The notes under the pieces: generated by a model
Databases searched by the model: none
The model's input: only the letters and a program-made list of their open reading frames with translations
Told to the model about the DNA's origin: nothing
Assembly: GCF_000720765.1 (NCBI RefSeq)
Contig: NZ_JODC01000016.1
Span: forward strand, 62,001 to 126,000
Reading direction: 5' to 3'
Length of the DNA: 64,000 nt
DNA from: Streptomyces sp. NRRL S-646
Lineage (GTDB): Bacteria > Actinomycetota > Actinomycetes > Streptomycetales > Streptomycetaceae
Translations under genes and position numbers: made by a program
Shown: one piece after another, positions 51,233-60,380 of the stretch
Position numbering within the stretch: position 1 is the first letter of the stretch
Layout: each line of letters starts with the position of its first letter

Positions 51233-52294
51233 GTGTCTCTGACCAGCACACCATTCTTCGCTGTACTCATCGTCGCGACGGTCGTGATGATGGTCGGCGC
51301 GATTGCGCTGTGGCCGAAGGTGCGCGGGCCCAGAGCGGTGCGCTGGCTTGTGCACGCTGTCATGATCGGTCTGTGTCAGCTCACGGCCATCGGCGTCGTG
51401 GCCACCTGGATCAACAACAGCTACGGCCTGTATGCGTCCTGGGATGACCTGCTCGGCAATGCGAACACCAACGCGGTCGCGATGCCTGGGCCTCCAGTGC
51501 ACCGGGCGAAGTTCAGCAAGAGCACCAAGGGCGGCGTGCTGGACACGTATTTCCACGGCCGGCGATCCGCGCTGTCCGGTGAGGTACTCGTGTGGACGCC
51601 GCCGCAGTACGACGAGGCCGCCTACGCGAGGAAGCGGTTCCCGGTCATCATGCTGCTGCACGGTGTCCCGGGATCGCCCCAGTCCTGGCTGGAGCATGGC
51701 GGTATGCCGGGCGCCTTCGCGGCTCTGCTCAAGCAGAACAAGGTGCACCCCTTCATCCTTGTGATGCCGGTGGTCAACCCGGGCAGCGTGGACACTGACT
51801 GCAGCGACCTGCCCAACCGCAAAGTGGCGACCTGGATGACGGCCGACGTCCCGGACCTCGTCAGCCACAAATTCCGCACGCTGCCGCCGGGCCCGCGCAG
51901 CTGGGGCGTGATGGGTTTCTCGACCGGCGGGTTCTGCGCGGCGAAACTGCCCCTGCAGTTCCCGAAGGTCTTCGGGGCGGGCGCCGCCCTCGACCCCGAT
52001 CCGCTGACCGGCGACGAGTCCGTCCTGCCGGACCCGGCCGTGCGCAGGCTCAACAGCCCGACGTACCTCGTGCGGCACACCAAGGCCCGCGTCAGGCTCT
52101 TCCTGGCAACCTCGCGGGAAGACCCGCTCAGTCCGCCGTCGTACATCGAGAAGTTCCAGGCGTCCGCCAGGGTCACCCCGGTGGAGGTCCGCACTCTGGT
52201 GCTGCCCAGCGGCGGACACAACTACAACACCTGGTCGGCGGAGTACCCCGCGGCATTCGGATGGCTCAGCCAGTGGCTGTCCGCACCGCACTGA
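51233..52294 (+). CDS. Membrane-anchored esterase-family alpha/beta hydrolase
   Basis: A 353-residue protein. GTG 51233 is chosen (GGGAGGT six bases upstream). The N-terminus carries two hydrophobic helices (FFAVLIVATVVMMVGAIALW; WLVHAVMIGLCQLTAIGVVA), so the enzyme domain is probably outside the cell on a membrane anchor. The hydrolase domain has MLLHGVPGSPQSWLEHGG for the oxyanion region, the nucleophile elbow MGFSTGGFCAAKL (GxSxG) and a terminal GGHNYNTW with the catalytic His. This matches the esterase D/mycolyltransferase-like family (Esterase PHB-type) found in many streptomycetes. The substrate is unknown. Confidence 0.9.
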   Translation: MSLTSTPFFAVLIVATVVMMVGAIALWPKVRGPRAVRWLVHAVMIGLCQLTAIGVVATWINNSYGLYASWDDLLGNANTNAVAMPGPPVHRAKFSKSTKGGVLDTYFHGRRSALSGEVLVWTPPQYDEAAYARKRFPVIMLLHGVPGSPQSWLEHGGMPGAFAALLKQNKVHPFILVMPVVNPGSVDTDCSDLPNRKVATWMTADVPDLVSHKFRTLPPGPRSWGVMGFSTGGFCAAKLPLQFPKVFGAGAALDPDPLTGDESVLPDPAVRRLNSPTYLVRHTKARVRLFLATSREDPLSPPSYIEKFQASARVTPVEVRTLVLPSGGHNYNTWSAEYPAAFGWLSQWLSAPH

Positions 52295-52396
52295 ACACCC
52301 GGGCGGCCACTGCCGTGCGGGCCACTGCTCCACCAGCGAAGGCCCACTGTGCGCAGCACCCACGACTTGCGAATGCGACGGGTACGTGACCGGGAT

Positions 52397-53935
52397 CTAC
52401 TGGAGCCGATCCGACGGGCATGTCGGTAGCCCGTCCCGCTCAGCGCCGGGCTGGGCCGGCAACGGCAGCGTCCATGTGTAGACGTCAGGGTCGAAGGCTT
52501 CCAGGCGCTTGACGAGCCTGGCTGTCGACCAGGGCCAGCAGAACGTGTTGACGCCGGGTAGGCCGAAGTAGTAGCTGGCCTGGTCGGCCGAGTTGTAGAC
52601 AGTGGTACGCAGCGCCGCGTGCAGGGCCTGCTGGTGGGCTGCTTCAGCCTCGGGCCTGACATCCAGCGCTGCCGCCCCGCTCGCCCGCAAGTGGGTGAGC
52701 GCGGTGGTGATGTAGCGGAGCTGGGCTTCGAGGACGGTGGGCACGGCGGTGGTGCCGGTGAGCAGGTTCGGGCCGAGGAGCAGGAAGAGGTTGGGGTACC
52801 CGCTGACGCTGGTGCCCAGGTATGCGCGGCGGTTGTCGGCCCAGGTCTCGGCCAGTGTGCCGCCGGTACCGTGCAGGTGGGGCGCGAGGGGAATGCCGCC
52901 GATGTGGTAGCCGGTGGCGAGAATGATGATGTCGGCGCGGGTTCGGGTGCCGTCGGCGCCGATGACCTCGCTGCCCTCCACGGCGGCCACGCGGGTGGGA
53001 TGCAGTCGCACGTTGGGCCGGGTGAGGGCTGTGTAGTAGGTGCTGGAGGTGATCAGGCGGCGACCGCCGAAGCGGTAGCGGGGAGCAAGGGCCCGGCGTA
53101 GGGCGGGGTCCCGGACGGAGGTCCGCAGATGGAGGCGGGCCAGAGCCTCCAGGGGCCGCAGCAGGTGTGGATGGCGCAGGGGTACGCCGATGGCTTCCTG
53201 GGTCCAGTGGTGCAGGCCGCGTAGTGCGCGGCGCGCTGCGGGGTGGTGTTCGAGTAAGCGGTGGACAGCTGGAGGGAAGGGGTAGTCGGGTTTGGGAAGC
53301 ACCCATTGCGGTGTGCTCTGGAAGACATCGAGGTGTGCCGCCTCGGGCTGGATTTCGGGCAGGAACTGGACGGTTGACGCTCCGGCCCCCACCACTGCGA
53401 TGCGCCGTCCGGCCAGGTCGACTTCGTGATTCCACCGGGCGGAGTGGAAGGCGGTGCCGGGGAAGGTGCCGAGGCCCGGGATGTCAGGATGGCGGGGCTG
53501 GTGCCAGGGGCCGGTGGCGACGATCACGGCGCGGGCCGTGTACGTGCCCGCTGTGGTGTGCAGGTTCCAGCGGTGCGCTTGCGGCTCCCAGCGGATGCTC
53601 CGTACCTCGGTGTCGTAGCGGATCGCCTTGTCGGCGCCGTGGGTTGCCGCGGTGGTGGTGAGGTAGTCGAGGATCTCGGGCTGCCCGGCGAAGCCCCGGC
53701 TCCACGCGTGGGGTGCGAAGGAGTACTCGTACAGCAGCGACGGCACGTCGCAGCCGCATCCGGGATAGGTGTTGTCGCGCCAAGTCCCGCCGAGGCGAGC
53801 AGACTTCTCCAACACGACAACGTCATCGATACCGGCCCGGCGCAGCGCGATGACGGCGGCCACGCCGCAGAGGCCGGCACCGATGACGACGACTTCCGCT
53901 TCATGACGAGTGTTGCCAGTGTTGTCATCGGCCAC
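52397..53935 (-). CDS. Flavin-containing monooxygenase (Baeyer-Villiger type)
   Basis: A 512-residue FAD/NADPH enzyme. GTG 53935 follows AGGGGGCG; an ATG-like extension to 54001 is less likely. The FAD fingerprint is VVVIGAGLCGVAAVIALRRA, followed by VLEKSARLGGTWRDNTYPGC, which is the Baeyer-Villiger monooxygenase neighbourhood. The second Rossmann site is RIAVVGAGASTVQFLPEI, and IILATGYHIGG is the FMO linker motif. The exact FxGxxxHxxxW motif is only partly kept (FPGTAFHSARWNHE, with W). It diverges from the Rieske oxygenase gene, so the two may act on one substrate. Confidence 0.92.
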   Translation of the reverse strand: MADDNTGNTRHEAEVVVIGAGLCGVAAVIALRRAGIDDVVVLEKSARLGGTWRDNTYPGCGCDVPSLLYEYSFAPHAWSRGFAGQPEILDYLTTTAATHGADKAIRYDTEVRSIRWEPQAHRWNLHTTAGTYTARAVIVATGPWHQPRHPDIPGLGTFPGTAFHSARWNHEVDLAGRRIAVVGAGASTVQFLPEIQPEAAHLDVFQSTPQWVLPKPDYPFPPAVHRLLEHHPAARRALRGLHHWTQEAIGVPLRHPHLLRPLEALARLHLRTSVRDPALRRALAPRYRFGGRRLITSSTYYTALTRPNVRLHPTRVAAVEGSEVIGADGTRTRADIIILATGYHIGGIPLAPHLHGTGGTLAETWADNRRAYLGTSVSGYPNLFLLLGPNLLTGTTAVPTVLEAQLRYITTALTHLRASGAAALDVRPEAEAAHQQALHAALRTTVYNSADQASYYFGLPGVNTFCWPWSTARLVKRLEAFDPDVYTWTLPLPAQPGAERDGLPTCPSDRLQ

Positions 53936-54036
53936 CCGGCGCCCCCTTGCCTGCCTCGAGAGCGTCCCCGGACTCGATGCCGAACCGCCCCCACCACTCA
54001 CTCAGAGTGACCGATCCTAGGCGTGTGCGCGTGATC

Positions 54037-54054
54037 GGCCATGGCGATATGGCC
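54037..54054. promoter_or_regulatory. Inverted repeat in the divergent FMO/Rieske promoter region
   Basis: GGCCAT (54037-54042) and ATGGCC (54049-54054) flank GGCGAT. It lies midway between the two divergent genes and could be an operator; no regulator gene adjoins. Confidence 0.4.
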
Positions 54055-54128
54055 TGTGTCTACCTCATACGAGTGATCTTGCCGGATGGGCTGAATTCAA
54101 TGCGTTTTGCTGTGTTTGGCTGCCCGCC

Positions 54129-55151
54129 ATGACGATGAGGGACGAACTCGCCGCTGCTCGTGATCCGCAGGCCGCCACGAACGAGACGGGCCGGCATCTG
54201 CCCTACCCCAGCGGCTGGTTCTGCCTGGCCCGTTCACAGGAAATGACCCCCGGCAAAGTCCTGACCCGTCGCTTCATGGGCGAGGACATCGTCCTCTACC
54301 GCACCCGCGACGGCCGGCCCCACGCAGTGCATCCCTACTGCCCGCACCTCGGCGCTCATCTCGGGGCGGGCGGAACCGTAGAGGGCCAGAACCTGGTGTG
54401 TCCCTTCCATCGCTTCGCCTTCGCCCCCGACGGAACCTGCGTCGGCACTCCCGACGGCCCCCCACCGCGCGCCCACCTGCAGCACCACACCATCAGCGAA
54501 CGCAACGGCTTCCTCTTCGCCTGGTACGCACCCGACGGCACTCCACCCGCCTGGGAAATCCCCGGCACCGCCCACGCCGGAGTCCGAGCGATGGCCGCCT
54601 GGAGCACCGAAGTGCGCACCTACGCCCAGGAAATCATCGAGAACACCCTCGACTATCGACATCTGCCCATCCTGCACCACGTGGCCGTAGAGGAACTCGA
54701 CCCGCCGCAGACCCAAGGCCCCCTCCTGCATATGCGTCTGCGCCTCGGGCCGGACCGGCCTCACATCGTCAAGCAGAAGATCCTGGCCGACCATACGTTC
54801 CTCATGGCGGGCCTTGGATATCTCCGGGTCGAGCTCCCGCTACCCTCGCTCGGACTCGTCAGCTACCTGTGGGCCATACACACCCCGACCGGGCCGCGAA
54901 ACACCCGCATGCTGGTCGCGGCGGCCTGCGCGGACATCCGCAAGCAGCGCACCACTGGAGCATCGCTCCCACGACGGAGCCTGCACCGCGCCTTCGCCCA
55001 CGCCATGCTGCGCACTGCGGTCAGCAAGATCCACCAGGACCTGAGAATCTGGAACACCAAACGCTACGAGCCACGGCCCCGCCTCGCCGCGAGCGACGAA
55101 GCCATTGGCTTGTTCCGCCACTGGGCCCGCCAGTTTTACCCACCGCCGTGA
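54129..55151 (+). CDS. Rieske non-haem iron oxygenase
   Basis: A 340-residue oxygenase, alpha-subunit type. The Rieske [2Fe-2S] motif is C71-P-H73 (YCPHLGAHL) with C91-P-F-H94 (CPFHRFAF). The catalytic Fe(II) site is in IIENTLDYRHLPILHHV, with Asp and two His in the D-x2-H-x4-H order. The layout matches KshA/DAF-36-like enzymes that hydroxylate steroid or other ring substrates with a separate reductase. The start ATG 54129 has a weak ribosome site; ATG at 54135 is close by. It diverges from the flavin monooxygenase. A reductase-type gene lies 1.8 kb further but belongs to the desaturase unit. Confidence 0.92.
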   Translation: MTMRDELAAARDPQAATNETGRHLPYPSGWFCLARSQEMTPGKVLTRRFMGEDIVLYRTRDGRPHAVHPYCPHLGAHLGAGGTVEGQNLVCPFHRFAFAPDGTCVGTPDGPPPRAHLQHHTISERNGFLFAWYAPDGTPPAWEIPGTAHAGVRAMAAWSTEVRTYAQEIIENTLDYRHLPILHHVAVEELDPPQTQGPLLHMRLRLGPDRPHIVKQKILADHTFLMAGLGYLRVELPLPSLGLVSYLWAIHTPTGPRNTRMLVAAACADIRKQRTTGASLPRRSLHRAFAHAMLRTAVSKIHQDLRIWNTKRYEPRPRLAASDEAIGLFRHWARQFYPPP

Positions 55152-55349
55152 GCGGACCGCACAGCGACTGCCCCTACCGTGAGCCATGCCAGGAAGCCGT
55201 CGCCATACCACCGACGACCAAGTGACCGACAAGACAGCCGTCAACGATGTCGCCAACACCTCACGGAACCGCTCCAGGATCGGTGGAGATACTGGTCTGC
55301 CCTGGGTCTCACGGAGTCGGTCGCTGGAGAATCGACCGTCCAGCAACCT

Positions 55350-55690
55350 CCGGAGGCCGTCACGCCTCGCAGCTATCCGCCCGAGTTCCGCCGCCGTGTC
55401 CTCCACCTGGTCGTCTCCGGCCGGAAGGCCGCCGAAGTGGCGAAGCTTCTCGGCATCATCGAGCAGACCATCTATGTCTGGCGCCGCCGGCACTTGATCG
55501 ACACCGGGCAAGCTCCCGTGGCCCCACGCACGAGGAGCCCGGACTCGCGGCGGCCCGCAAGCGGATCGCAGAGCTGAAGGCCGAGTCGGCCATCCACCGC
55601 CGGGCCGCCGAGCTGCTGGGCGAGGCGACCTCTCCCAGAGGCGGTTCGAAGCCATCCGTGGATGTCTGGCCAGAAACTGGACCGCTCGCA
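55350..55690 (+). pseudogene. IS3-family orfA-like transposase, frameshifted
   Basis: One frame reads PRSYPPEFRRRVLHLVVSG, RKAAEVAKLLGIIEQTIYVW and RRRHLIDTG; then a shift gives GLAAARKRIAELKAESAIH and RRAAELLGE. These are the helix-turn-helix and leucine-zipper parts of an IS3 orfA. OrfB and terminal repeats are absent; downstream the PucR gene begins on the opposite strand. Confidence 0.75.
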
Positions 55691-55719
55691 AACGCGGTCC
55701 TGGACGGTCGAAGAACGCC

Positions 55720-56859
55720 TCAGCTGACCCGAAGACCGACCGCCAGCGTCAGTTCAAGGACCCGGTTCGGCGATGCGAGATCCGGAAACAGCTCCCGCAG
55801 CTGCGACATCCGGTACCGGACGGTCTGGGGATGGACGAACAACTCCGCCGCCACCTCATCCCGCCTGCCCTGGTGCAGCAGCCACGCCCGCAACGTCTCC
55901 TCCAGCCGCCGCGCGGTCGCGACAGGCAAGGCCCGCAACGGTGCGAGGGCTCGGGCACGGAGGTCTGCGAACGCGTCCACGTCGGCGCTCAGCACCAGCT
56001 CGGGCAGGTGGTCCTCGGTGTCGCGAATCTCGGAGGAGAGGGAGCGCGCGCGTACGGCTCGTGCGTACGAGGCGGACGCACGCGTCCACGGCCGGGCCGG
56101 GCCGACCACGGCGGTGCGGTCGGTCAGCTGCCGCAAGAGATGTGATCGGTCGGCATCGGGGACGAGCAGCACGCCGGTGGCGTCCGGCAGGTCGTCGAGG
56201 ACGAGGGTGCTCGGGTCGAGCGTGCGGTAGGCAGGCCGGGCCTGGGCGGCGGGCAGCAGGACCGCGGTCAGTGAGACAGGAGGCTGCCACCCGGCCCTTT
56301 GAGCAGAGGCAAGCAGCACATCCGGGCTCGCGCCGGCGAGGAGGTCGCGGGCCAGGTGTTCCAGGTGGCGCTCTTGAGCCCGGCCCCGGGCGGCCAGTTC
56401 GTCGGCGTGGCCCGCGGCGCTCGCGGCGGAGAGCTCGTCGATGTAGGCGAAGGTCAGCTCGGCGAACTTGGCGACCTCGGCGGCGGGCAGACCTGCGGGT
56501 ACGGCACCGGCTGCCAGGCAACGCCAGGCCACGCGGGCGCCGACGCGGTAGGCGCTGAGCAGGGCGTCCATCGAACGGCCGTCCCGGACCTCGCCGCGGC
56601 CCAGCTCGTAGGCTGCGTCACCGGCGTCGCCGCCTGTGGCGTTCCCGCTCGCGAGGTCCAGGTAGTGCCCCAGGGCGGTGCGGACGGCTCGGCGGATGGT
56701 GGCGCCCATGTGTCCCGACAGGGCGTTGGCGTAGGAAGGGACCTCGTCGATGATCGCCTGGACGACCTCGTCGGCGGTGGCCTTCAGCGCGGCCCGCAGT
56801 GCCGTGACCGTCGTCTCATCCAGGGTCAGTTCGCTGGCCCTCCGGATTGCATGGCTCAT
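55720..56859 (-). CDS. PucR-family transcriptional regulator
   Basis: A 379-residue regulator. ATG 56859 is preferred (GGGAAC upstream); a frame extends seven codons further. The N-terminal 170 residues are helical (RsbRD-like: IIDEVPSYANALSGHMGATI, ELTFAYIDELSAASAAGHAD), the middle is a degenerate GGDEF-like domain, and the C-terminus is the PucR helix-turn-helix: RRDEVAAELFVHPQTVRYRM followed by SQLRELFPDL. It diverges from the reductase/desaturase pair, with repeated TTTACGYCCTG boxes in the 87-base gap, so it most likely controls that pair. Confidence 0.9.
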   Translation of the reverse strand: MSHAIRRASELTLDETTVTALRAALKATADEVVQAIIDEVPSYANALSGHMGATIRRAVRTALGHYLDLASGNATGGDAGDAAYELGRGEVRDGRSMDALLSAYRVGARVAWRCLAAGAVPAGLPAAEVAKFAELTFAYIDELSAASAAGHADELAARGRAQERHLEHLARDLLAGASPDVLLASAQRAGWQPPVSLTAVLLPAAQARPAYRTLDPSTLVLDDLPDATGVLLVPDADRSHLLRQLTDRTAVVGPARPWTRASASYARAVRARSLSSEIRDTEDHLPELVLSADVDAFADLRARALAPLRALPVATARRLEETLRAWLLHQGRRDEVAAELFVHPQTVRYRMSQLRELFPDLASPNRVLELTLAVGLRVS

Positions 56860-56894
56860 GTTTTTGTTCCCTGCGAACAATTCGAACGACCAAA

Positions 56895-56926
56895 TTTACG
56901 TCCTGCGGTCAGGACTTTACGCCCTG
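56895..56926. promoter_or_regulatory. Repeated boxes in the PucR/reductase intergenic region
   Basis: TTTACGTCCTG (56895-56905) and TTTACGCCCTG (56916-56926) are direct repeats 21 bases apart, two helical turns. In addition GTCCTG-CGGT-CAGGAC (56900-56915) is a perfect inverted repeat. They lie about 20 bases before the ATG of the reductase gene and are a probable PucR operator. Confidence 0.6.
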
Positions 56927-56946
56927 AGGCACAGCAAGCTGGAGTC

Positions 56947-58002
56947 ATGACGAGTGCAGCCCTCCGCAGCAGGGCGTGGAAACTGCTCGAGATGGTCACG
57001 ACGCCGCTACTGCCGTCGGACTACCTCGACCTGGTCAGCCCCCTGCGTGCGGGCGCTGACCTGCGGGGGCGCATCGAGGCCGTGCACCCCGAGACGGGTG
57101 ACGCCGCAACCATCGTGATCAGGCCGGGACGCGGTTGGCGCGGCCACACAGCCGGCCAGTACGTGCGGATCGGCGTCGACGTCGACGGGGTGCGCCTGTG
57201 GCGTGCCTACTCCATCACCTCGCCGACAAACCGCCAGGACGGCCGCGTCACGATCACCGTGAAGGCGATCCCGGACGGCAAGGTCAGCAACCACCTGGTC
57301 CGCAGGGCGACACCGGGCACGCTGATCCAGCTCGACCAGCCGACCGGTGACTTCGTGCTGCCGCAGGCCAAGCCCACCAAGGTGCTCTACCTGACGGCCG
57401 GCAGCGGCATCACGCCCGTGATGGGCATGCTGCGCGACACCGAGTTCAACGACGTCGTCATGGTCCACTGCGCGCCACGGCCGCAAGACGTGATCTTCCG
57501 CAGCGAACTGCACGACCTGGTCGCGGACAAGAAACTGCAGCTCACCGAGGTGCACACCGACACCGACGGCATGCTCGACATCGCCCGTCTCGACGAACTC
57601 GTGCCCGACTGGGCCGAGCGCGAGACCTGGGCCTGCGGGCCCGCGGGCCTGCTCGACGCCGCCGAAAAGCACTGGAGCGACCAAGGCGTCCCAGAGCGCC
57701 TGCACACCGAACGCTTCCGCCCCAGCATCGTCGTCGCCGGCGACGGCGGCGAGGTCACGTTCAGCACCACCGGCAAGACCGTCGACGCGGACGGCGCCAC
57801 GCCGTTGCTGGACATCGGCGAGGAGGCAGGCGTGCTCATGCCCTCCGGGTGCCGCATGGGCATCTGCTTCGGCTGCGTCTCGCCGCTCAAGGCGGGCGCC
57901 GTCCGCGACCTGCGCACCGGCGAGATCACCGAGGCCGAGCCGGGCGTCCTCATCCAGACCTGCGTGTCCGCCGCCGCGGGCCCCTGCGACATCGAACGGT
58001 AG
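56947..58002 (+). CDS. Ferredoxin-NADP reductase-type protein with C-terminal 2Fe-2S domain
   Basis: A 351-residue electron-transfer flavoprotein. ATG 56947 follows TGGAG. The FAD domain has WRAYSITSPT (RxYS), the NAD(P) domain GSGITPVMGMLRD and TWACGPAGLL, and the C-terminal plant-type ferredoxin domain SGCRMGICFGCVSPL (CxxxxCxxC) plus a final Cys in IQTCVS. The order FNR-ferredoxin matches mycobacterial Rv3230c, the partner of the DesA3 desaturase. The desaturase gene follows seven bases downstream, so this protein is its electron donor. Confidence 0.93.
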   Translation: MTSAALRSRAWKLLEMVTTPLLPSDYLDLVSPLRAGADLRGRIEAVHPETGDAATIVIRPGRGWRGHTAGQYVRIGVDVDGVRLWRAYSITSPTNRQDGRVTITVKAIPDGKVSNHLVRRATPGTLIQLDQPTGDFVLPQAKPTKVLYLTAGSGITPVMGMLRDTEFNDVVMVHCAPRPQDVIFRSELHDLVADKKLQLTEVHTDTDGMLDIARLDELVPDWAERETWACGPAGLLDAAEKHWSDQGVPERLHTERFRPSIVVAGDGGEVTFSTTGKTVDADGATPLLDIGEEAGVLMPSGCRMGICFGCVSPLKAGAVRDLRTGEITEAEPGVLIQTCVSAAAGPCDIER

Positions 58003-58009
58003 GAGCACC

Positions 58010-59128
58010 TTGACCGCCATCGACCCCACCGCACACCTGACCGCGGAGCAGATCGAGGAGCTCGGCCGTGAGCTGGACGCGATCCGCGACGAGGTGATCG
58101 CCGGCCGCGGCGAGAAAGACGCCGCCTACATCCGTAAGGTCATCTCGGCGCAGCGCAAGCTCGAGCTGGTCAGCAGGGGCGTACTGCTGTTCTCGATCTT
58201 CCCGCCCGCGTGGCTGATCGGCACCGCCGGGCTGTCCGTGGCGAAGATCATGGACAACATGGAGATCGGCCACAACATCCTGCACGGCCAGTGGGACTGG
58301 ATGCGGGACCCGAAGATCCACTCCACCACCTGGGAGTGGGATCACGTCTCGCCGGCCGATCAGTGGAAGCACTCGCACAACGAGCTGCACCACACGTACA
58401 CCAACGTGATCGGCAAGGACAACGACCTCGGCTACGGCATCATGCGTGTCGACGAGGACCAGAAGTGGCACCCGTTCCACCTCGGTCAGCCGCTGTGGAA
58501 CTTCATCAACGCCTGCTTCTTCGAGTACGGCATCGCAGCGTACGACCTGGAGCTCGGCAAGAACCTGCACAAGCGCCGCCGCAAGAACCCGGAGTTCCGC
58601 GCGCAGGCCAGGGCCGTGGGCCGCAAGATCCGCAAGCAGGTGCTCAAGGACTATGTGATCCACCCGCTGCTGTCGGGCCCGTCGTTCCTCCCCACGCTCG
58701 CCGCCACGTTCACCGCGAACCTGGTCCGCAACATCTGGTCCCACTCGGTCATCATGTGTGGGCACTTCCCGGAGGGCGTACAGGTCTTCGAGCGCCGGTC
58801 GATCAAGGGCGAGACACGCGGCCAGTGGTACCTGCGCCAGATGATGGGCTCGGCGAACATCAGCGGCAGCAAGGCCATGCACTTCATGACCGGCAACCTG
58901 TCGCACCAGATCGAGCACCACCTGTTCCCGGACCTGCCGAGCAACCGGTACGCCGAGGTCGCGGTGAAGGTGCGCGCGTTGTTCGAGAAGTACGAGCTGG
59001 AGTACGTCACCGGGCCACTGCCCAAGCAGGTGTTCTCCGCATGGCGCAAGGTCGTCCGGCTCTCGCTGCCGAACAAGAAGCCCAACGTCAAAACGCCGGC
59101 CCGCGAGCAGGAGCTCGTCGCGGCCTGA
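58010..59128 (+). CDS. Membrane fatty acid desaturase
   Basis: A 372-residue acyl-CoA/lipid desaturase. TTG 58010 is the start, with AGGAG four bases upstream. The three histidine boxes are present: GHNILHGQW at about 87-95, HSHNELHHTYTN at about 121-132 and SHQIEHHLFPD near residue 303 (the QIEHH form). Hydrophobic helices lie before box 1 (SRGVLLFSIFPPAWLIGTAG) and between boxes 2 and 3. It corresponds to DesA3-type stearoyl-CoA delta-9 desaturases that work with Rv3230c-like reductases. It forms an operon with the reductase under a divergent PucR regulator. Confidence 0.94.
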   Translation: MTAIDPTAHLTAEQIEELGRELDAIRDEVIAGRGEKDAAYIRKVISAQRKLELVSRGVLLFSIFPPAWLIGTAGLSVAKIMDNMEIGHNILHGQWDWMRDPKIHSTTWEWDHVSPADQWKHSHNELHHTYTNVIGKDNDLGYGIMRVDEDQKWHPFHLGQPLWNFINACFFEYGIAAYDLELGKNLHKRRRKNPEFRAQARAVGRKIRKQVLKDYVIHPLLSGPSFLPTLAATFTANLVRNIWSHSVIMCGHFPEGVQVFERRSIKGETRGQWYLRQMMGSANISGSKAMHFMTGNLSHQIEHHLFPDLPSNRYAEVAVKVRALFEKYELEYVTGPLPKQVFSAWRKVVRLSLPNKKPNVKTPAREQELVAA

Positions 59129-59598
59129 TTCCCGGTAGTGGTTCAGATCGTTCGGCCGTACCGGCGGCACCGCCGGGTTCGGTGCGATCCGCTGCGGACG
59201 GTGGGCGACCGCGACATCAGATCGTACGACACGGGATCCGGGACAGCCCGGTGTCCGGCTGCACTGCTATCTGGACGTGCGGTGCGCCAGGAGCTCAACA
59301 CACAGCCCCTGGCGAGGGGTTGCAGTGCGCTGACCTGCCATGGTCGGGCCGATAGCCGGATGCGTACGATCGCTTCGCCGACGGGCGGGCTGGGTGGAAT
59401 GCATGGGGCTGTGACGCGGGCGCTGCCGGAACCGATGCTCCCCGCCCCTGTGTCCGACCCGGCTCGCGGCAGCAGGAAGGGCCCGGGGAACGGCCGGGGC
59501 GTCGAGGCCCGGAACGGGACTCGCAACAAGCGCTTCATCGATGATGCGCTGGCCAGCGCCAAGACGACTCGCCTGCGCGCCGGCTCGTTGGTCTGGTC
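59129..59598. other. Region downstream of the desaturase
   Basis: About 470 bases between the desaturase stop and an IS5 fragment. No gene was recognised; open frames have no supporting features. An obvious terminator was not seen. Confidence 0.4.
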
Positions 59599-59697
59599 GT
59601 GGGGAATCGTCAGTCGCGGCCGTGGATCGTGTCGGACGAACTGTGGTCGCTGATCGAGCCGTTGTTGCCCGAGCCGGCGCCGAAGCTGGTAAAGGGG
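59599..59697 (+). mobile_element. IS5-family transposase N-terminal fragment
   Basis: ATG 59599 begins [33 protein letters not shown] and stops resembling a transposase after about 33 codons, where the IS701 remnant begins on the other strand. It is related to the fragments at 42369 and 44772. Confidence 0.75.
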
Positions 59698-59699
59698 GG

Positions 59700-60240
59700 A
59701 ACAGGCGCTGGATCTCGTTGCAGGACAGCGGCAGTAGCCCATCGGGGGGCGGGTTGGCCGGCGTATTCCTCGGCGCGGACGGTGGCGAGGAAGGCGTGGG
59801 CGAGCACCGCAAGAGTGGCCCAGCGGGCCCATGAGGGATAGCGGCGGACCTGGTGTTCATCGAGCCCGGCCAGCCCCTTCCTGCTCTGGAAGGTCTCCTC
59901 CACCCGCCATCTGGATCCGGCAACCCGCACCAGCTCGGCCAAGAGCCCCGGTTCGGGTGAGCAACAGCGGCAGTAGGCGTGATCGCCGATGGTGCGGTTA
60001 CGGCGGATCAGCCTGTGGTGACGGCCCGGGCCTGGTTCGGCGAGGCCGATGAGGGCCCCGTCGTAGATGCGTTGCCCCTTGGCGCCAGCCGCGGCGGACA
60101 GCTTCTGCCAGGCCTTTGGGCAGCCGTTTGGCCAGGCTGTCTGCCCGGATGCGGCCTGCGCCGGTGGCAACTTCGGCCGAGCAGGCGATCGCCAGTACGT
60201 AGCTCATGCCGTGCTTCCAGCGATGTCCGAAGCTTCGCCT
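59700..60240 (-). mobile_element. IS701-family transposase remnant
   Basis: Reading leftward: FGHRWKHGMSYVLAIACSAE, GRIRADSLAKRLPK, then after a frameshift near 60090 AWQKLSAAAGAKGQRIYDGA, LIRRNRTIGDHAYCRCCSPE, RVAGSRWRVEETFQSRKGLA, GLDEHQVRRYPSWARWATLA, and, shifted again, LPLSCNEIQRLF. This is the C-terminal half of an IS701 transposase with its catalytic Glu (VEETFQ). The N-terminal half is gone. Confidence 0.82.
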
Positions 60241-60380
60241 CAGCGGCGACGTGGGCGACGGGAAGTGTCGGGTACCGCTTCACGAGCCGCCTACGGCCCT
60301 CGACGCTCAGGGGCGCATGCGCGTGGGACGCCCGTCGTCCTCTCGAAGTCCGACGCCGGCAGGCGCGACACCTATCGTGT

